A stretch of 64,000 nt of DNA from positions 62,001-126,000 of the forward strand of contig JAEINO010000001.1 in NCBI GenBank assembly GCA_016342345.1, read 5' to 3'. This document shows positions 18,054-28,176 of the stretch, one piece after another. Below the pieces are notes generated by a model, which saw only the letters and a list, made by a program, of their open reading frames with translations, was not told the origin of the DNA and searched no databases. Numbering within the stretch: the first letter of the stretch is position 1; each line of letters begins with the position of its first letter. Origin of the DNA: Pseudodesulfovibrio sp. Lineage in GTDB: Bacteria > Desulfobacterota > Desulfovibrionia > Desulfovibrionales > Desulfovibrionaceae. A program made the position numbers and the translations under genes.

Positions 18054-18224
18054 ATGATTCACGGTGAAACTGTACACAGTCCCTTACTTCAGGACCTTCC
18101 TTGGTGGATGCCCGATCACTTCGTTTTTTTCGGAGTTCTGTATATTGTTCTGGGCGTTCTTGGCATTGGCCTCACATATACAATCATTAAATCTTGGTGC
18201 GATGCCAAGTGTAGTGATCACTAG
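18054..18224 (+). CDS. Small single-span membrane protein (56 residues), unknown function
   Basis: ATG18054 has GGAGG 7-8 bases upstream. The product has a short N-terminal segment ending LPWWMPDHFVFF, one hydrophobic helix (about residues 24-44, VFFGVLYIVLGVLGIGL), and a C-terminal tail with two cysteines (SWCDAKCSDH). No family is recognised. It sits between HU and a strong terminator, so it is most likely cotranscribed with HU. The C-x3-C tail would lie on one face of the membrane and could bind metal or heme; that is speculation. Confidence 0.8.
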   Translation: MIHGETVHSPLLQDLPWWMPDHFVFFGVLYIVLGVLGIGLTYTIIKSWCDAKCSDH

Positions 18225-18250
18225 ACTCTGATTCAATATGATAAAAAAAG

Positions 18251-18284
18251 GCCTGCCGAGCTTCAAAACTTGGCAGGCTTTTTT
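18251..18284 (+). terminator. Terminator of the HU/small-membrane-protein transcript
   Basis: GCCTGCCGAG (18251-18260) pairs with CTTGGCAGGC (18269-18278) over 10 bp with one G-U, followed by six T. Confidence 0.9.
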
Positions 18285-18387
18285 GTGCAAACACGTCAAA
18301 TATTGCGTATTATTTCTTGATAGTTGAATTATAATTGTGGTTGCAATTTATTGTGATTACATATATGTAGACTTTCTTATTTCGCTG

Positions 18388-18406
18388 GCCCGCCAAGAGA
18401 GCGGGC
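18388..18406 (+). promoter_or_regulatory. Leader hairpin before rpsU
   Basis: GCCCGC and GCGGGC form a 6-bp GC stem with a seven-base loop. It ends about 8 bases before the rpsU ribosome binding site. It has no T tract, so control of translation is more likely than termination. Confidence 0.4.
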
Positions 18407-18430
18407 AGTTCACCGAGGAGGTGATTTACT

Positions 18431-18631
18431 TTGCCCGGCGTTTACTTTGATGAAAATGACAATTTCGATATCTCCCTGCGTCGCTTCAAGAAGCAAGTGG
18501 AGAAAGCTGGCATTCTGTCTGAACTGAAAAAACGTCAACATTATGAAAAGCCCAGCGTGCAGAAGAAGAAAAAGAAAGCTGCAGCTAAGAAAAGGCTTGC
18601 TAAAAAAATGCGTAAAATGCGCAGCATGTAA
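18431..18631 (+). CDS. rpsU: 30S ribosomal protein S21
   Basis: A 66-residue basic ribosomal protein. [19 protein letters not shown] and [15 protein letters not shown] are typical S21. The start is TTG18431, preceded by GAGGAGGTG; no ATG fits. S21 is needed for natural mRNA initiation. It heads a run rpsU-yqeY-mutS2-dnaG-rpoD, an expanded form of the classic rpsU-dnaG-rpoD macromolecular synthesis operon. Confidence 0.95.
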   Translation: MPGVYFDENDNFDISLRRFKKQVEKAGILSELKKRQHYEKPSVQKKKKKAAAKKRLAKKMRKMRSM

Positions 18632-18633
18632 AC

Positions 18634-19077
18634 ATGAGTCTTTCCAAACAAATAGACACAGACTACATTGCGGCTTACAAAGCCCGAGCTACGGTAAAAG
18701 TGGCCGTCTTGAGACATCTCAAGACGGCCATTAAAAACCGTATGATTGAGGAAAAAGGCGAGGTCTCAGATGAGACCGTACTTGATCTGATTGCAAAACA
18801 GGTCAAGCAACGCAAGGAATCCTTCACTCAATTCACTTCGGCTGGTAGAAATGATCTTGCCGAAATTGAAGCTCTGGAACTCACTGAACTGGAGCAATAT
18901 CTTCCCAGGCCACTGTCCGATGATGAACTTGATGCAGCAGTGATCAAGGCTATTGAGAATACCGGTGCTTCCGGTATACAGGACATGGGCAAGGTTATGC
19001 AGGCAGTCCTGAATGCTCACAAAGGGCAAGTTGACGGCAAAAAAGCCAGCACCCTGGTTAAATCCAGGCTTTCCTAA
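18634..19077 (+). CDS. GatB/YqeY domain-containing protein
   Basis: A 147-residue soluble protein of the YqeY family, related to the tail domain of the GatB subunit of tRNA amidotransferase. LDLIAKQVKQRKES, LEQYLPRPLSDDEL and GKVMQAVLNAHKGQVDGK are the conserved segments. Its exact role is not established; tRNA binding is inferred from the GatB relation. It starts two bases after the rpsU stop, and the rpsU-yqeY-dnaG-rpoD order is common in many bacteria. Confidence 0.93.
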   Translation: MSLSKQIDTDYIAAYKARATVKVAVLRHLKTAIKNRMIEEKGEVSDETVLDLIAKQVKQRKESFTQFTSAGRNDLAEIEALELTELEQYLPRPLSDDELDAAVIKAIENTGASGIQDMGKVMQAVLNAHKGQVDGKKASTLVKSRLS

Positions 19078-19090
19078 CTTTTCAAAATAG

Positions 19091-21397
19091 ATGGCTCATA
19101 TGGAGTCCAGAACATATCAGGTATTGGAATTTCCCAAGATTCTCGATGCATTATCCGGTTTCGCTGTATCCGATCCCGGTGCATTGACGTGTCTTGCGAT
19201 TAGTCCATACAAAACGCTTGAAGCTGTCAATCGGGCTTCTGTTCTTTTTGAGCAGGCTGCAGCCTGGATAACTGAAACCGGTTATGCATTGCATCCGTTT
19301 CCAGAGCTTGACGGTCTTTTTACACATCTCGAAAGTCACATAACTGTCTTGGATCAAGACGCACTCTTTGCTCTTAAGGTAGTGCTCGACACAACGTGTA
19401 CTGCTCGAGAGTTGTTGAAAAAATACGAAGATCGCGAATGGAATATTCTTGTTGATACGCTCTTTGAATACGAATGGCCTGAGAAAACAGTTTCCGGTAT
19501 AGGTAGATGTCTTGATCCCGAAGGGCGCATCAAGGATGCAAGTTCACCAGGTCTTCTTGCGGTGCGTCAGGAAATACGTTCCATACATCAGCATTGCACG
19601 AAACGGGTTAAGGATTTTATCCTGGAAAACAACATGACCCATGCGATGCAGGACGATTTCATGACGATTTCGTCTGATAGATATGTTCTGCCAATAAAAG
19701 CAAATTTCAAGAACAAGACCAAGGGCATAATTCACGACTATTCCCAAACAGGCGAAACCTGTTATTTCGAACCCATGTTTCTTGTGGAGACAAATAACCG
19801 TCTTCAGGAACTCAAACGTGAAGAGCGTGAGGAAGAATTCAAGATTCTAAAATTCATCACGGATCTTGTACGTCAGGAACAGCATGGAATTCTGGGAGCT
19901 TATCAGGGACTCGTGTCACTTGATGTCCTTATTGCCAAAGTCAAGCTGGCACAATCGTATGACGGACGGGCCATCACCGTTGTGAAAAATGGCGAACCAA
20001 AGCTTATCAGGGCTCGTCATCCACTTCTCGCTCTTGTCGACAATTCTGTTCAACCGCTCAGTATTGAGCTTTTCGATGGACAGAAGGCAATGGTCGTCAG
20101 CGGAGGTAATGCAGGTGGTAAAACAGTCTGTCTCAAAACGGTCGGACTTATTGGACTTATGGCTTTTTCCGGGTTGCCTGTTCCTGCTGCGGAAGGAAGT
20201 TGTTTGCCTCTTTGGACAGATATTTTCGTGGTTATGGGTGATGAACAGAGTTTGGAGGAAAATGTTTCAACTTTTACCGCTCAGATTCAATATTTGCAAA
20301 GAGTCTGGGATAGAGTTGATGAAAACACCCTCTTTATTCTTGATGAATTTGGAGCCGGAACCGATCCGACGCAAGGCGCAGCTTTGGCCCAGGCAGTCGT
20401 GGACAGCCTGATTGAACGGAAAACAACTGCGTTTATCGCGACACATTTTCCTGCCTTGAAAGCGTATGCCATGGCCACTGAAGCCGTGTGTGCAGCCAGC
20501 GTCCTTTTTGATCCAGGCACCAAAAAGCCGCTTTTCAAACTTGCTTATGATCAGGTCGGTGCCTCCATTGCCCTGGATGTTGCACGTGAGCATGGGTTGC
20601 CCAGTGAAATCCTTGCCCGGGCCGAGAAATATTTATTACTGGACGGATCAGACACTTCTTCCGTGCTGGACCGCCTCAATGCAATGGCTGTCAAACGCGA
20701 AAGCGAATTAGAAGCAGTTGAGGCCGAACGAATCAAGATTGAAAAGAAACGCGCCAAACTCGAAACAACATTCGAGAAAGAACGAGGCGTACTTCTGAAA
20801 GAAATGCAGATTCAGGCTCAAACCATTATCAAGGAATGGCGTGCGGATAAGCTAGGTCGGAAAGAGACACGAAAAAAACTTTCCCAAGTCCGTGAACAAA
20901 TTGAAAAACTTGGAGCACCCAAGCAGGAAGTTCCAACCTTTTCTTTTAAGGACATTGTCCCCGGCAAAAAAGTGTCGTATTTGGCTTGGAACAAGATCGG
21001 CACTGTGCTGGAGATCAACGAACGGAAAAAACAGGTCAAAGTTGATATCAATGGTGTAGCCATGTGGGTCAAGGCTGAACATCTTGGCTTTGTTGATAAG
21101 GCTCCCAAGGTTATCACCAAAAATCTTGACGCTGTTTATTCTCCACCATCCGATTTGGTGGTTGAAGTTGACCTCAGGGGTAACAGGGCCGATGTTGCAA
21201 TAAGTGAACTTGAGCGAGCAATTGATGGTGCCTTACTCAAGGGTGCTGGAAAGATTGAGATCATTCATGGTCGAGGCACTGGAGCATTGAGGCGAGAAGT
21301 ACATGAATTTCTCAAGTATTATCCTGCGATAGAAACGTATTCCCTTGCACCGGAAGATCGGGGCGGGGATGGTATGACCGAAGTAACACTCAAGTAG
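19091..21397 (+). CDS. mutS2: Endonuclease MutS2
   Basis: A 768-residue MutS homologue without mismatch-recognition domain I. The ATPase core has Walker A GGNAGGKTVCLKT and the signature LDEFGAGTDPTQGAAL. A long coiled-coil (about 505-600, rich in E/K/R) follows. The C-terminal Smr nuclease domain shows VEVDLRGNRAD and IEIIHGRGTGALR. MutS2 suppresses recombination and has been linked to ribosome rescue; its placement among ribosomal and replication genes fits either role. Start could be the second methionine (MESRTYQ). Confidence 0.93.
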   Translation: MAHMESRTYQVLEFPKILDALSGFAVSDPGALTCLAISPYKTLEAVNRASVLFEQAAAWITETGYALHPFPELDGLFTHLESHITVLDQDALFALKVVLDTTCTARELLKKYEDREWNILVDTLFEYEWPEKTVSGIGRCLDPEGRIKDASSPGLLAVRQEIRSIHQHCTKRVKDFILENNMTHAMQDDFMTISSDRYVLPIKANFKNKTKGIIHDYSQTGETCYFEPMFLVETNNRLQELKREEREEEFKILKFITDLVRQEQHGILGAYQGLVSLDVLIAKVKLAQSYDGRAITVVKNGEPKLIRARHPLLALVDNSVQPLSIELFDGQKAMVVSGGNAGGKTVCLKTVGLIGLMAFSGLPVPAAEGSCLPLWTDIFVVMGDEQSLEENVSTFTAQIQYLQRVWDRVDENTLFILDEFGAGTDPTQGAALAQAVVDSLIERKTTAFIATHFPALKAYAMATEAVCAASVLFDPGTKKPLFKLAYDQVGASIALDVAREHGLPSEILARAEKYLLLDGSDTSSVLDRLNAMAVKRESELEAVEAERIKIEKKRAKLETTFEKERGVLLKEMQIQAQTIIKEWRADKLGRKETRKKLSQVREQIEKLGAPKQEVPTFSFKDIVPGKKVSYLAWNKIGTVLEINERKKQVKVDINGVAMWVKAEHLGFVDKAPKVITKNLDAVYSPPSDLVVEVDLRGNRADVAISELERAIDGALLKGAGKIEIIHGRGTGALRREVHEFLKYYPAIETYSLAPEDRGGDGMTEVTLK

Positions 21398-21425
21398 TCG
21401 GGACAACCCGGCGTGGAGGCGCTCA

Positions 21426-23180
21426 GTGGACAGAAGTGGTGTTGAAGCCGTCAAGGCACGTGTCAGCATCGCAGACATAGTGCGCCGTTACGTGGACCTG
21501 AAACCGGTATCTGGCCGATGGATGGGGGCTTGCCCTTTTCATCAGGAAACAAAACCGTCCATGTCGGTAAACGATGATGAAGGTTTTTTCTATTGTTTTG
21601 GATGTCAGGCTTCAGGGGATGTCATAGATTTTTATTCAAGAATTAATGGCCTTGATTTCAAGGAAGCTCTTGAACAATTGGCAGCAGAGGTCGGCATAGA
21701 GCTTTCAAATGTTCCACGTGACCCTCATGCCGCTGAACGAAAAGCTCGTAAGCTACTGCTTCTTGATATGCATAATGAAGCCAATGCATGGTTTCAACGT
21801 AACCTGCAAGTTGCTTCCGGTGATACAACCAAACGGTATCTGGCCGATAGAGGCATGACACAGGAAGTCATTGACAAATTTGAACTTGGGTACAGCCCTG
21901 ACGACTGGCATGGTTTGGCTAATCATTTGAAAAGCAAAGGAAGAACTCCAGATCAAGGGGTTGAAGCCGGACTTTTATCAAAGAACGAGAAAGGTAATAT
22001 ATACGACAGGTTTCGCGGAAGACTCATCTTTCCAATTCAAGATTTATCGGGTCGGGTCATTGCCTTTGGCGGTAGAATAATTACTGAAGGAGAACCCAAG
22101 TATCTGAACAGTTCGGATACGCCCATTTACAAGAAGGGAGATCACCTTTACGGATTGAATCTGGCGAGGCCTACCATGACCCGCAGCAAGCGGGCAATTT
22201 TGACCGAAGGGTATATGGATGTCATATCGCTTCATCAATTCGGCTACACTGACTCCTGCGGTGTTCTGGGTACAGCCCTGACTCCAGAACAGGTTAAGAG
22301 ATTGGCCGGGTTCTGTTCGCGTGTTGATCTTGTTTTTGATGGTGACGGGGCAGGACGCAAGGCCGCTCTAAAGAGTAGCAGAATGATTCTTTTGCAAGGC
22401 GTGTCTTGCAAGGTTGTTCTCATGCCTGATGGCGAGGATGTTGACAGCCTGCTTCAAACCAAGGGAGCAGAAGGGTTCGAGGCTTGCATGAATGAAGCCC
22501 CGGATGGTTTAACGTTTTGCATGAACACTCTGAGAGATGAACACGCTCCCAGAGATATTATGAAATGGGCCAAGAGTTTCTTGTCGGAATTGTCCGAAAC
22601 TGCCTTGCAGGCGTATTATCTGCCTCGCATTACAAAAGGACTTGGGTTGTCCGAGGCTGACTTCAGGCGCGATGCCGGTATCTCCGTACCGCCGCGCAAC
22701 ACAATTCAGCGGTCTCGGCAAGCACCCGATTCGCAAATGCAACAGGCAACAATGGCTTCAGGCAAGGAAAACAAGGATGACCGGTATTTTTTGATGTTTC
22801 CGATTCAGTATCCGGACTATGTTTCGGCTCTGGCGGAAAGAGGTTTTGGGCATATTCTGGGCACCGACTGGGCAAAGGCTCTTTGGGAGAAAATTGTCAG
22901 TACACAGCCTGGTCAGATCATGAATCTGTTGAACGAGCAGGAAAAGGGCTTCTACATCAGGTGCCGTGAGGAAATGCGTGAAAACATTCTTTCCGGACGT
23001 GATTTACTGGACGAGTGGGAACATATCTGTAATAAAATCGCGTCTGGACAGAATAAATTGGACAGACGACAGCTCAAAGAAGCCCTGCACCAGGCACAGC
23101 AGACAGGCGACAGCCAACGTGTGATGGAATGCTTACGGGCTTTAAATGAATCTCTCGGGAGGGATAATGAGCAACATTAA
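21426..23180 (+). CDS. dnaG: DNA primase
   Basis: A 584-residue primase that lays RNA primers for replication. The N-terminal CHC2 zinc site is C36-x2-H39 ... C57-x2-C60. The TOPRIM catalytic core contains [15 protein letters not shown] and [14 protein letters not shown]. The C-terminal part (from about 440) is the DnaB-binding region, divergent as usual. Start is GTG21426. The last 14 bases overlap the beginning of rpoD, so translation is coupled. Confidence 0.96.
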   Translation: MDRSGVEAVKARVSIADIVRRYVDLKPVSGRWMGACPFHQETKPSMSVNDDEGFFYCFGCQASGDVIDFYSRINGLDFKEALEQLAAEVGIELSNVPRDPHAAERKARKLLLLDMHNEANAWFQRNLQVASGDTTKRYLADRGMTQEVIDKFELGYSPDDWHGLANHLKSKGRTPDQGVEAGLLSKNEKGNIYDRFRGRLIFPIQDLSGRVIAFGGRIITEGEPKYLNSSDTPIYKKGDHLYGLNLARPTMTRSKRAILTEGYMDVISLHQFGYTDSCGVLGTALTPEQVKRLAGFCSRVDLVFDGDGAGRKAALKSSRMILLQGVSCKVVLMPDGEDVDSLLQTKGAEGFEACMNEAPDGLTFCMNTLRDEHAPRDIMKWAKSFLSELSETALQAYYLPRITKGLGLSEADFRRDAGISVPPRNTIQRSRQAPDSQMQQATMASGKENKDDRYFLMFPIQYPDYVSALAERGFGHILGTDWAKALWEKIVSTQPGQIMNLLNEQEKGFYIRCREEMRENILSGRDLLDEWEHICNKIASGQNKLDRRQLKEALHQAQQTGDSQRVMECLRALNESLGRDNEQH

Positions 23181-24909
23181 GGAAATCCAGCAGATTAAAA
23201 CTCTCATTGCTGAGGGAAAGAAAAAAGGATTCCTGACATATGAGGAATTGAACAAGGCTCTGCCTTCGGATTACAATACTCAGGAACAGCTTGAAGAAAT
23301 CCATACCATATTCGATCAGATGGATATCGCCATCGTCGATTCCGAGGAAACTCATAAGCAGTTGAACCCGGAAAAGGAATTGGAACTCGATAACAAGAAT
23401 GAAGATTCCGCAGATTATGCTTCACGAAGTACGGATCCTGTTCGCATGTATTTGCGTGAAATGGGTGCTGTGGGGCTTCTTGATCGTGAAGGTGAAGTTG
23501 TTATCGCCAAAAAGATTGAAAATGGCGAGATGGATGTTTTGTACTCTCTGGTTGAAGTCCCTGTTGCAGTCGAAGAGCTCATCGCCATTGGTGATGATCT
23601 CAGAGAAGGACGTATCAAGTTAAAAGACGTGGTAAAGACCATCGAAGAAGATGACCCAAGCGAAGATGAGATGAATCAGCGTCAGCGAGTCATCTTCCTG
23701 CTCGATGAAGTCAAGAAAATATATAAGAAAAAAAGAAAAATATACGAAAAACTCGATTATTGCGCTCAAACGGATCGTCGTGTTTATGGTGTGCAAATGG
23801 ACATCCTCCAGTTCAAGGATGATGTGGTCAACAAGCTTCGTGACATCAAGCTCGAAAAAACCTTGATCGATCGAATCAGTGAAACGGTCAACGATTATGT
23901 CCGGCAGATGCACAACTGTCAGCGAGATTTGTCCGCCTATGTCCTTTCCGTTGGTCAGACCAAGAGTGAGATTGAAGAACTTTTCAAGAAGGTCGATGAC
24001 CGCGAAATAAATCCGGTTGTGGCAGCAGACAAACTCGGCATGACGGTTGAAGAGTTTTTTTCCTTCAAGGAAATGCTGGCTGGCAAACTGGAGATCATGC
24101 ATCGTCTTCAGGACAAGTGCTGCCATTCCGTCCATGATCTGGAAGAAGTTCTGTGGCGTATCAAGCGCAGCAACATGTCTGCCATGAACGCCAAGCGGGA
24201 ACTTATCCGTGCCAACCTGCGTCTGGTCGTTTCAATTGCCAAAAAGTACACCAATCGAGGCCTCCAATTCCTGGATCTCATTCAGGAAGGCAATATTGGC
24301 CTGATGAAAGCTGTAGACAAATTCGAATATCAACGTGGTTACAAATTCTCGACATACGCCACCTGGTGGATCAGACAGGCCATTACTCGCGCCATAGCCG
24401 ATCAGGCCCGCACCATCCGCATCCCGGTACACATGATTGAGACCATCAACAAGCTCATTCGTACTTCTCGCTATCTGGTACAGGAACTTGGTCGCGATCC
24501 ATCTCCCGAAGAAATAGCCGAGCGTATGGATTACCCCTTGGAAAAGGTCAAGAAAGTCCTCAAGATTGCCAAGGAGCCCATTTCCCTTGAAACTCCCATC
24601 GGAGACGAGGAAGATTCAAGCCTGGGTGATTTCATTGAAGACAAGAAGGCCACTGCACCAGCAGAAGAGGTGGTTTCCACCAAACTTGGTGAGCAGATTG
24701 CTTCCGTGTTGTCCGACTTGACCCCACGTGAAGAACAGGTGCTTCGTAAACGTTTTGGTATTGGCGAAAAATCCGACCACACCCTTGAAGAAGTCGGAAA
24801 GCTCTTCAATGTCACTCGTGAACGTATTCGCCAGATCGAGGCCAAGGCCTTGAGAAAACTCCGCCATCCGGTCAGAAGTGCGCTTTTGCGTTCCTACTTC
24901 GAGAACTAG
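23167..24909 (+). CDS. rpoD: RNA polymerase primary sigma factor RpoD
   Basis: A 580-residue housekeeping sigma-70. Region 1.1 occupies the first 80 residues; [11 protein letters not shown] marks region 1.2; a non-conserved region lies between about 130 and 320; region 2 shows [20 protein letters not shown] and [17 protein letters not shown]; region 4.2 is the helix-turn-helix in [23 protein letters not shown]23167 has GGGAGG upstream; the in-frame ATG-like start at 23146 lies deeper in dnaG and has no site. A terminator follows at 24920. Confidence 0.97.
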   Translation: MSNIKEIQQIKTLIAEGKKKGFLTYEELNKALPSDYNTQEQLEEIHTIFDQMDIAIVDSEETHKQLNPEKELELDNKNEDSADYASRSTDPVRMYLREMGAVGLLDREGEVVIAKKIENGEMDVLYSLVEVPVAVEELIAIGDDLREGRIKLKDVVKTIEEDDPSEDEMNQRQRVIFLLDEVKKIYKKKRKIYEKLDYCAQTDRRVYGVQMDILQFKDDVVNKLRDIKLEKTLIDRISETVNDYVRQMHNCQRDLSAYVLSVGQTKSEIEELFKKVDDREINPVVAADKLGMTVEEFFSFKEMLAGKLEIMHRLQDKCCHSVHDLEEVLWRIKRSNMSAMNAKRELIRANLRLVVSIAKKYTNRGLQFLDLIQEGNIGLMKAVDKFEYQRGYKFSTYATWWIRQAITRAIADQARTIRIPVHMIETINKLIRTSRYLVQELGRDPSPEEIAERMDYPLEKVKKVLKIAKEPISLETPIGDEEDSSLGDFIEDKKATAPAEEVVSTKLGEQIASVLSDLTPREEQVLRKRFGIGEKSDHTLEEVGKLFNVTRERIRQIEAKALRKLRHPVRSALLRSYFEN

Positions 24910-24919
24910 ACTCAAACAG

Positions 24920-24953
24920 GGCCGGAAAGATTAACATCTTCCCGGCCTTTTTT
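24920..24953 (+). terminator. Terminator after rpoD
   Basis: GGCCGG and CCGGCC arms extended by AAGAT/ATCTT, with one mismatch, enclose a short loop; six T follow. It closes the macromolecular synthesis operon 24 bases before cbiB. Confidence 0.85.
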
Positions 24954-24976
24954 ATTACCGTAACTAGATAAAAACG

Positions 24977-25939
24977 ATGCAGGCTCCCATGGACTCGTAT
25001 GTTTTTGCATTTGTCATCCCCATTGCTGCAGTTATCCTCGATTCTCTTTTCGGTGATCCAGAGACTCTTCCGCACCCCGTCAGATATATAGGCAAGGGAC
25101 TTGATCTTTATGAAGCCGTTGTCAGAAGAATGAATCTTGACCTTTGCGTGGCAGGGTGGATTGCCGTCGTTCTGTTCTCGGCAGGCATTTGGATGATTAT
25201 TAAATTTCTCATGACAATCCCGTATATTGGCTTGATTGTGGCGATCTATCTGGGATTTGCCGGTTTGGCACTTGGTTGTCTGGTTCGTGAATCCCGTCAA
25301 GTGGCCACACTTCTTGATTCAGGCAATTTACAAGAAGCACGTCGGGCATTATCCATGCTTGTCAGCAGGGATACGTCCAATCTGGACCCAAATGGAATTC
25401 GTCGTACCTTGGCCGAAACCGTAAGCGAGAATTTGAATGACGGTTTTGTTGCTCCCATGTTTTATCTGACAATATTCGGACCTTGTGGTCTCTGGGCATA
25501 CAAGACTGTGAGCACAATGGATTCAATGTGGGGCTACAAAACTGAAAAATATTGTGATTTGGGTTACGCTGCTGCCAAAATTGACGATTTTCTTGCCTAC
25601 ATTCCAGCCAGAATAACAGCGTGGTTGATGCTTGCCATAGGCAAAAGACATAGATTGGAATACGCCTTGGCAAAGTCAAATTTTCAAACTGATGCCAAAA
25701 AAATGGAAAGTCCAAACGCTGGCTGGCCCATGGCTGCGGCCGCATGGCTATTTAGCGGACAAATGGGTGGGACCGCAGAATATTTTGGCAAGATAAAGGA
25801 AAAACCTCTGCTGGGACCTGCAAATGGCATTTGGAATAAAACAAAAATTCAATCCTTGATTACTTTTTGCAAGAAGACTGGATATGTTTCAGCGTGGGTG
25901 TTTATTTTGGGATTTGGATGGTTGCAGAGCGTCTTTTAA
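24977..25939 (+). CDS. cbiB: Adenosylcobinamide-phosphate synthase (CbiB/CobD)
   Basis: Integral membrane enzyme of 320 residues that attaches aminopropanol (or its phosphate) to adenosylcobyric acid in cobalamin synthesis. DSLFGDPETLPHPVRYIG is the family's start signature; RDTSNLD and SENLNDGFVAP are the other conserved blocks. Several hydrophobic helices are spread through the length. Ribosome binding site is weak, and ATG24989 (MDSYVF) is an alternative start. No cobalamin riboswitch is visible in the 67 bases upstream. Other cobalamin genes are not in this window. Confidence 0.93.
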   Translation: MQAPMDSYVFAFVIPIAAVILDSLFGDPETLPHPVRYIGKGLDLYEAVVRRMNLDLCVAGWIAVVLFSAGIWMIIKFLMTIPYIGLIVAIYLGFAGLALGCLVRESRQVATLLDSGNLQEARRALSMLVSRDTSNLDPNGIRRTLAETVSENLNDGFVAPMFYLTIFGPCGLWAYKTVSTMDSMWGYKTEKYCDLGYAAAKIDDFLAYIPARITAWLMLAIGKRHRLEYALAKSNFQTDAKKMESPNAGWPMAAAAWLFSGQMGGTAEYFGKIKEKPLLGPANGIWNKTKIQSLITFCKKTGYVSAWVFILGFGWLQSVF

Positions 25940-25960
25940 AGATGAAGAATAAACCGATTA

Positions 25961-25992
25961 AAGAGCACCTTGTAACACCGTGCTCTTTTTTT
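25961..25992 (+). terminator. Terminator of cbiB
   Basis: AAGAGCAC pairs with GTGCTCTT over 8 bp across an 11-base loop, followed by a T run. Confidence 0.88.
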
Positions 25993-26036
25993 GTTTTCGT
26001 AAAAGGCTGATCATATTGATAGTAATGATGGTTCAC

Positions 26037-26070
26037 AAAAAAAGGGAACTCCCAATGGAGCTCCCTTTTT
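26037..26070. terminator. Terminator of ndk-proC, also readable on the plus strand
   Basis: GGGAACTCC and GGAGCTCCC (26044-26065) form a 9-bp stem around CAAT. On the minus strand the one non-Watson-Crick pair is G-U and seven T follow, so proC is the likely user. On the plus strand five T follow, backing up the cbiB terminator. Confidence 0.82.
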
Positions 26071-26075
26071 AATTT

Positions 26076-26876
26076 CTATTCACCAAGTTCAATACTGCGC
26101 TGGTAAGCTTCAAAGATACCATCAATAATATCACCCCTGATCGCCTGGCGGTCAAAGTGAACGAGCGCGCTAATGGTCGTGCCTGCGGGGGATATGGACA
26201 TCTCGCGCATACCTGTAATGGAAAGATCGCTTTGATCAGCCATGTTGGCAACCCCAAGGAACAATCCCTTGACCATTTCGGTAACCTGCGGTCGAGTCAA
26301 ACCAAGGGAAACCCCGGATTCGATCATTGCTTCCATGAAATAGAAAACATATGCAGGTCCGGAGCCGATAACAGCGGTAAAAGCATCAAACATCTTTTCG
26401 GGAAGGATATGAACTTGCCCGATTCCTTCGAACACTGCCGGAACAAAGGCTTTCATGTCATCACTCAATTTCTTGTCCTCAAGACAAACCGCGGAAACCC
26501 CTTTGCCTACCAGTGCCGGGGTGTTTGGCATAACCCGAACCACCGGACAAAGTCCTTCGATCCAATCGCTGAACGTATCCTGAGTAATGCCAGCGCAAAT
26601 AGAGATAAGGCACTTGGATTTGGTAAGTTCGTTCGCGATTTCCTTGACGATGTGCTCGGCCTGCTGCGGTTTGACGGCAACAACGATGTAGTCGCAAGCT
26701 TTGGTCAGATCCGTGGCACTTTCATGTGCGATGAGACCATATTCCTTGTTCAGCTTGGTTAGGTTTTCCTTGTGCGTATCGACACCATGTAATTCGATGT
26801 AATCACGAGAAACAAGGCCCTTGATGATGGCCGAACCCATGTTGCCTACGCCTATGAATCCGATTTTTTTGGTCAT
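26076..26876 (-). CDS. proC: Pyrroline-5-carboxylate reductase
   Basis: A 266-residue NAD(P)H-dependent enzyme for the last step of proline synthesis. IGFIGVGNMGSAIIKGL is the Rossmann dinucleotide loop. The C-terminal dimerisation domain shows FDAFTAVIGSGPAYVFYFME and the signature SPAGTTISAL. Length normal. Its ATG overlaps the ndk stop by one base (TAATG), so translation is coupled to ndk. Confidence 0.96.
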   Translation of the reverse strand: MTKKIGFIGVGNMGSAIIKGLVSRDYIELHGVDTHKENLTKLNKEYGLIAHESATDLTKACDYIVVAVKPQQAEHIVKEIANELTKSKCLISICAGITQDTFSDWIEGLCPVVRVMPNTPALVGKGVSAVCLEDKKLSDDMKAFVPAVFEGIGQVHILPEKMFDAFTAVIGSGPAYVFYFMEAMIESGVSLGLTRPQVTEMVKGLFLGVANMADQSDLSITGMREMSISPAGTTISALVHFDRQAIRGDIIDGIFEAYQRSIELGE

Positions 26877-27298
26877 TATCCCACCAGCTCGTTGTCGTTA
26901 AAGAAGTAGGCCACTTCGTTCTTAGCCGTTTCCGGACCATCAGAACCATGGCAGGAATTATTTTGAATATTCACACCAAATGCAGCACGGATAGTGCCTG
27001 CCTCGGCATCTGCTGGATTAGTGGCGCCCATTAGCTTCCGGTAATGCTCGATGGCATTTTCACCTTCCAGACAGGAAACAACGACAGGGCCGGAAAGCAT
27101 GTAGTCAACCAGTTCGCCAAAAAAGGGACGTTCCTTGTGAACGGCATAGAAGCCTTCGGCCTTGGCACGATCCATCTGGATCATCTTCAGAGCTTTGACT
27201 TTCAATCCGGAATCGCTGATCATTTTGAGGATATCACCAATGAGATTGCGCTCTACAGCATCAGGTTTGATGATGGAAAATGTTTGTTCGATAGCCAT
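26876..27298 (-). CDS. ndk: Nucleoside diphosphate kinase
   Basis: A 140-residue enzyme that balances NTP pools through a phosphohistidine. [15 protein letters not shown] is the start signature and [11 protein letters not shown] carries the active-site histidine. First gene of ndk-proC. Confidence 0.97.
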   Translation of the reverse strand: MAIEQTFSIIKPDAVERNLIGDILKMISDSGLKVKALKMIQMDRAKAEGFYAVHKERPFFGELVDYMLSGPVVVSCLEGENAIEHYRKLMGATNPADAEAGTIRAAFGVNIQNNSCHGSDGPETAKNEVAYFFNDNELVG

Positions 27299-27381
27299 TA
27301 TAAGCCTCCGTTTGTGTTGTTCAAATTATACGTATTGGCAAGAAATTGCCAGTTACACCAAATGGTCGGTCTAAAAAAAAT

Positions 27382-28176
27382 CTAACAAAGCAACATGCGG
27401 TCAGAGACTCCTTCCTCACCTCGTAACTCCGAAAAGCGCAGGAGCAAGTCGTTGACCTTGAGATTTGCTTTTTCCTTTCCACTAATATCCAGAACAATTT
27501 CACCGCGATGGAACATGATTAGACGATTCCCCATACTGATGGCCTGATTCATGTTGTGCGTGACCATAAGGGTTGTGAGACCCAGCGATTGAACTATTTC
27601 AGCTGTCAGGTCGAGAATCATGCCGCCTGTTTTCGGGTCAAGAGCAGCCGTATGCTCATCCAAAAGAAGCAGGCGAGGACGAACCATGGTTGCCATGAGC
27701 ATGGTCAGAGCCTGACGTTGTCCCCCGGAAAGCAGACCTGTATGGGATTTGAGGCGATCTTCCAGACCAAGTTTCAGTACAGCAAGTTTTTCACGGAAAA
27801 ATTCACGATCCCGATTTTTGACACCCAGACCGAGGCCGCGAACTTTGCCTCTCTTGTTGGCCATGGCCAGATTCTGTTCAATTGTTGCACCAGCGCATGT
27901 ACCAAGAAGCGGGTCCTGAAAAACGCGGCCAATAAGCGAAGCTCGTTTGTATTCGGCCCAATTGACGACATCATCGCCATCCAGAATGATTTGCCCTGAA
28001 TCAAGTGAAAAAGTCCCGGCAATGGCGTTGAGAAAAGTGGATTTTCCTGCGCCATTTGAACCAATAATGGTGATGAAATCACCATCGTGTACTTCAAGAT
28101 TTACTTTGCTCAAGGCTGCGACCTGATTAACGTCACCTTTGTTGAAGGTCTTGGTGATATCAATGATGGATATCAT
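27382..28176 (-). CDS. ABC transporter ATP-binding protein (TrpZ-like)
   Basis: A 264-residue nucleotide-binding subunit. Walker A IGSNGAGKSTFLNAIAG, signature LSGGQRQALTM and Walker B RLLLLDEH followed by the H-loop VTHNMNQA are all intact. It works with the permease whose end overlaps its start by four bases and with the binding protein upstream. This three-gene architecture is that of the TrpXYZ type of uptake system. The substrate cannot be read from sequence; aromatic amino acids or purine-like compounds have been proposed for relatives. Confidence 0.9.
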   Translation of the reverse strand: MISIIDITKTFNKGDVNQVAALSKVNLEVHDGDFITIIGSNGAGKSTFLNAIAGTFSLDSGQIILDGDDVVNWAEYKRASLIGRVFQDPLLGTCAGATIEQNLAMANKRGKVRGLGLGVKNRDREFFREKLAVLKLGLEDRLKSHTGLLSGGQRQALTMLMATMVRPRLLLLDEHTAALDPKTGGMILDLTAEIVQSLGLTTLMVTHNMNQAISMGNRLIMFHRGEIVLDISGKEKANLKVNDLLLRFSELRGEEGVSDRMLLC

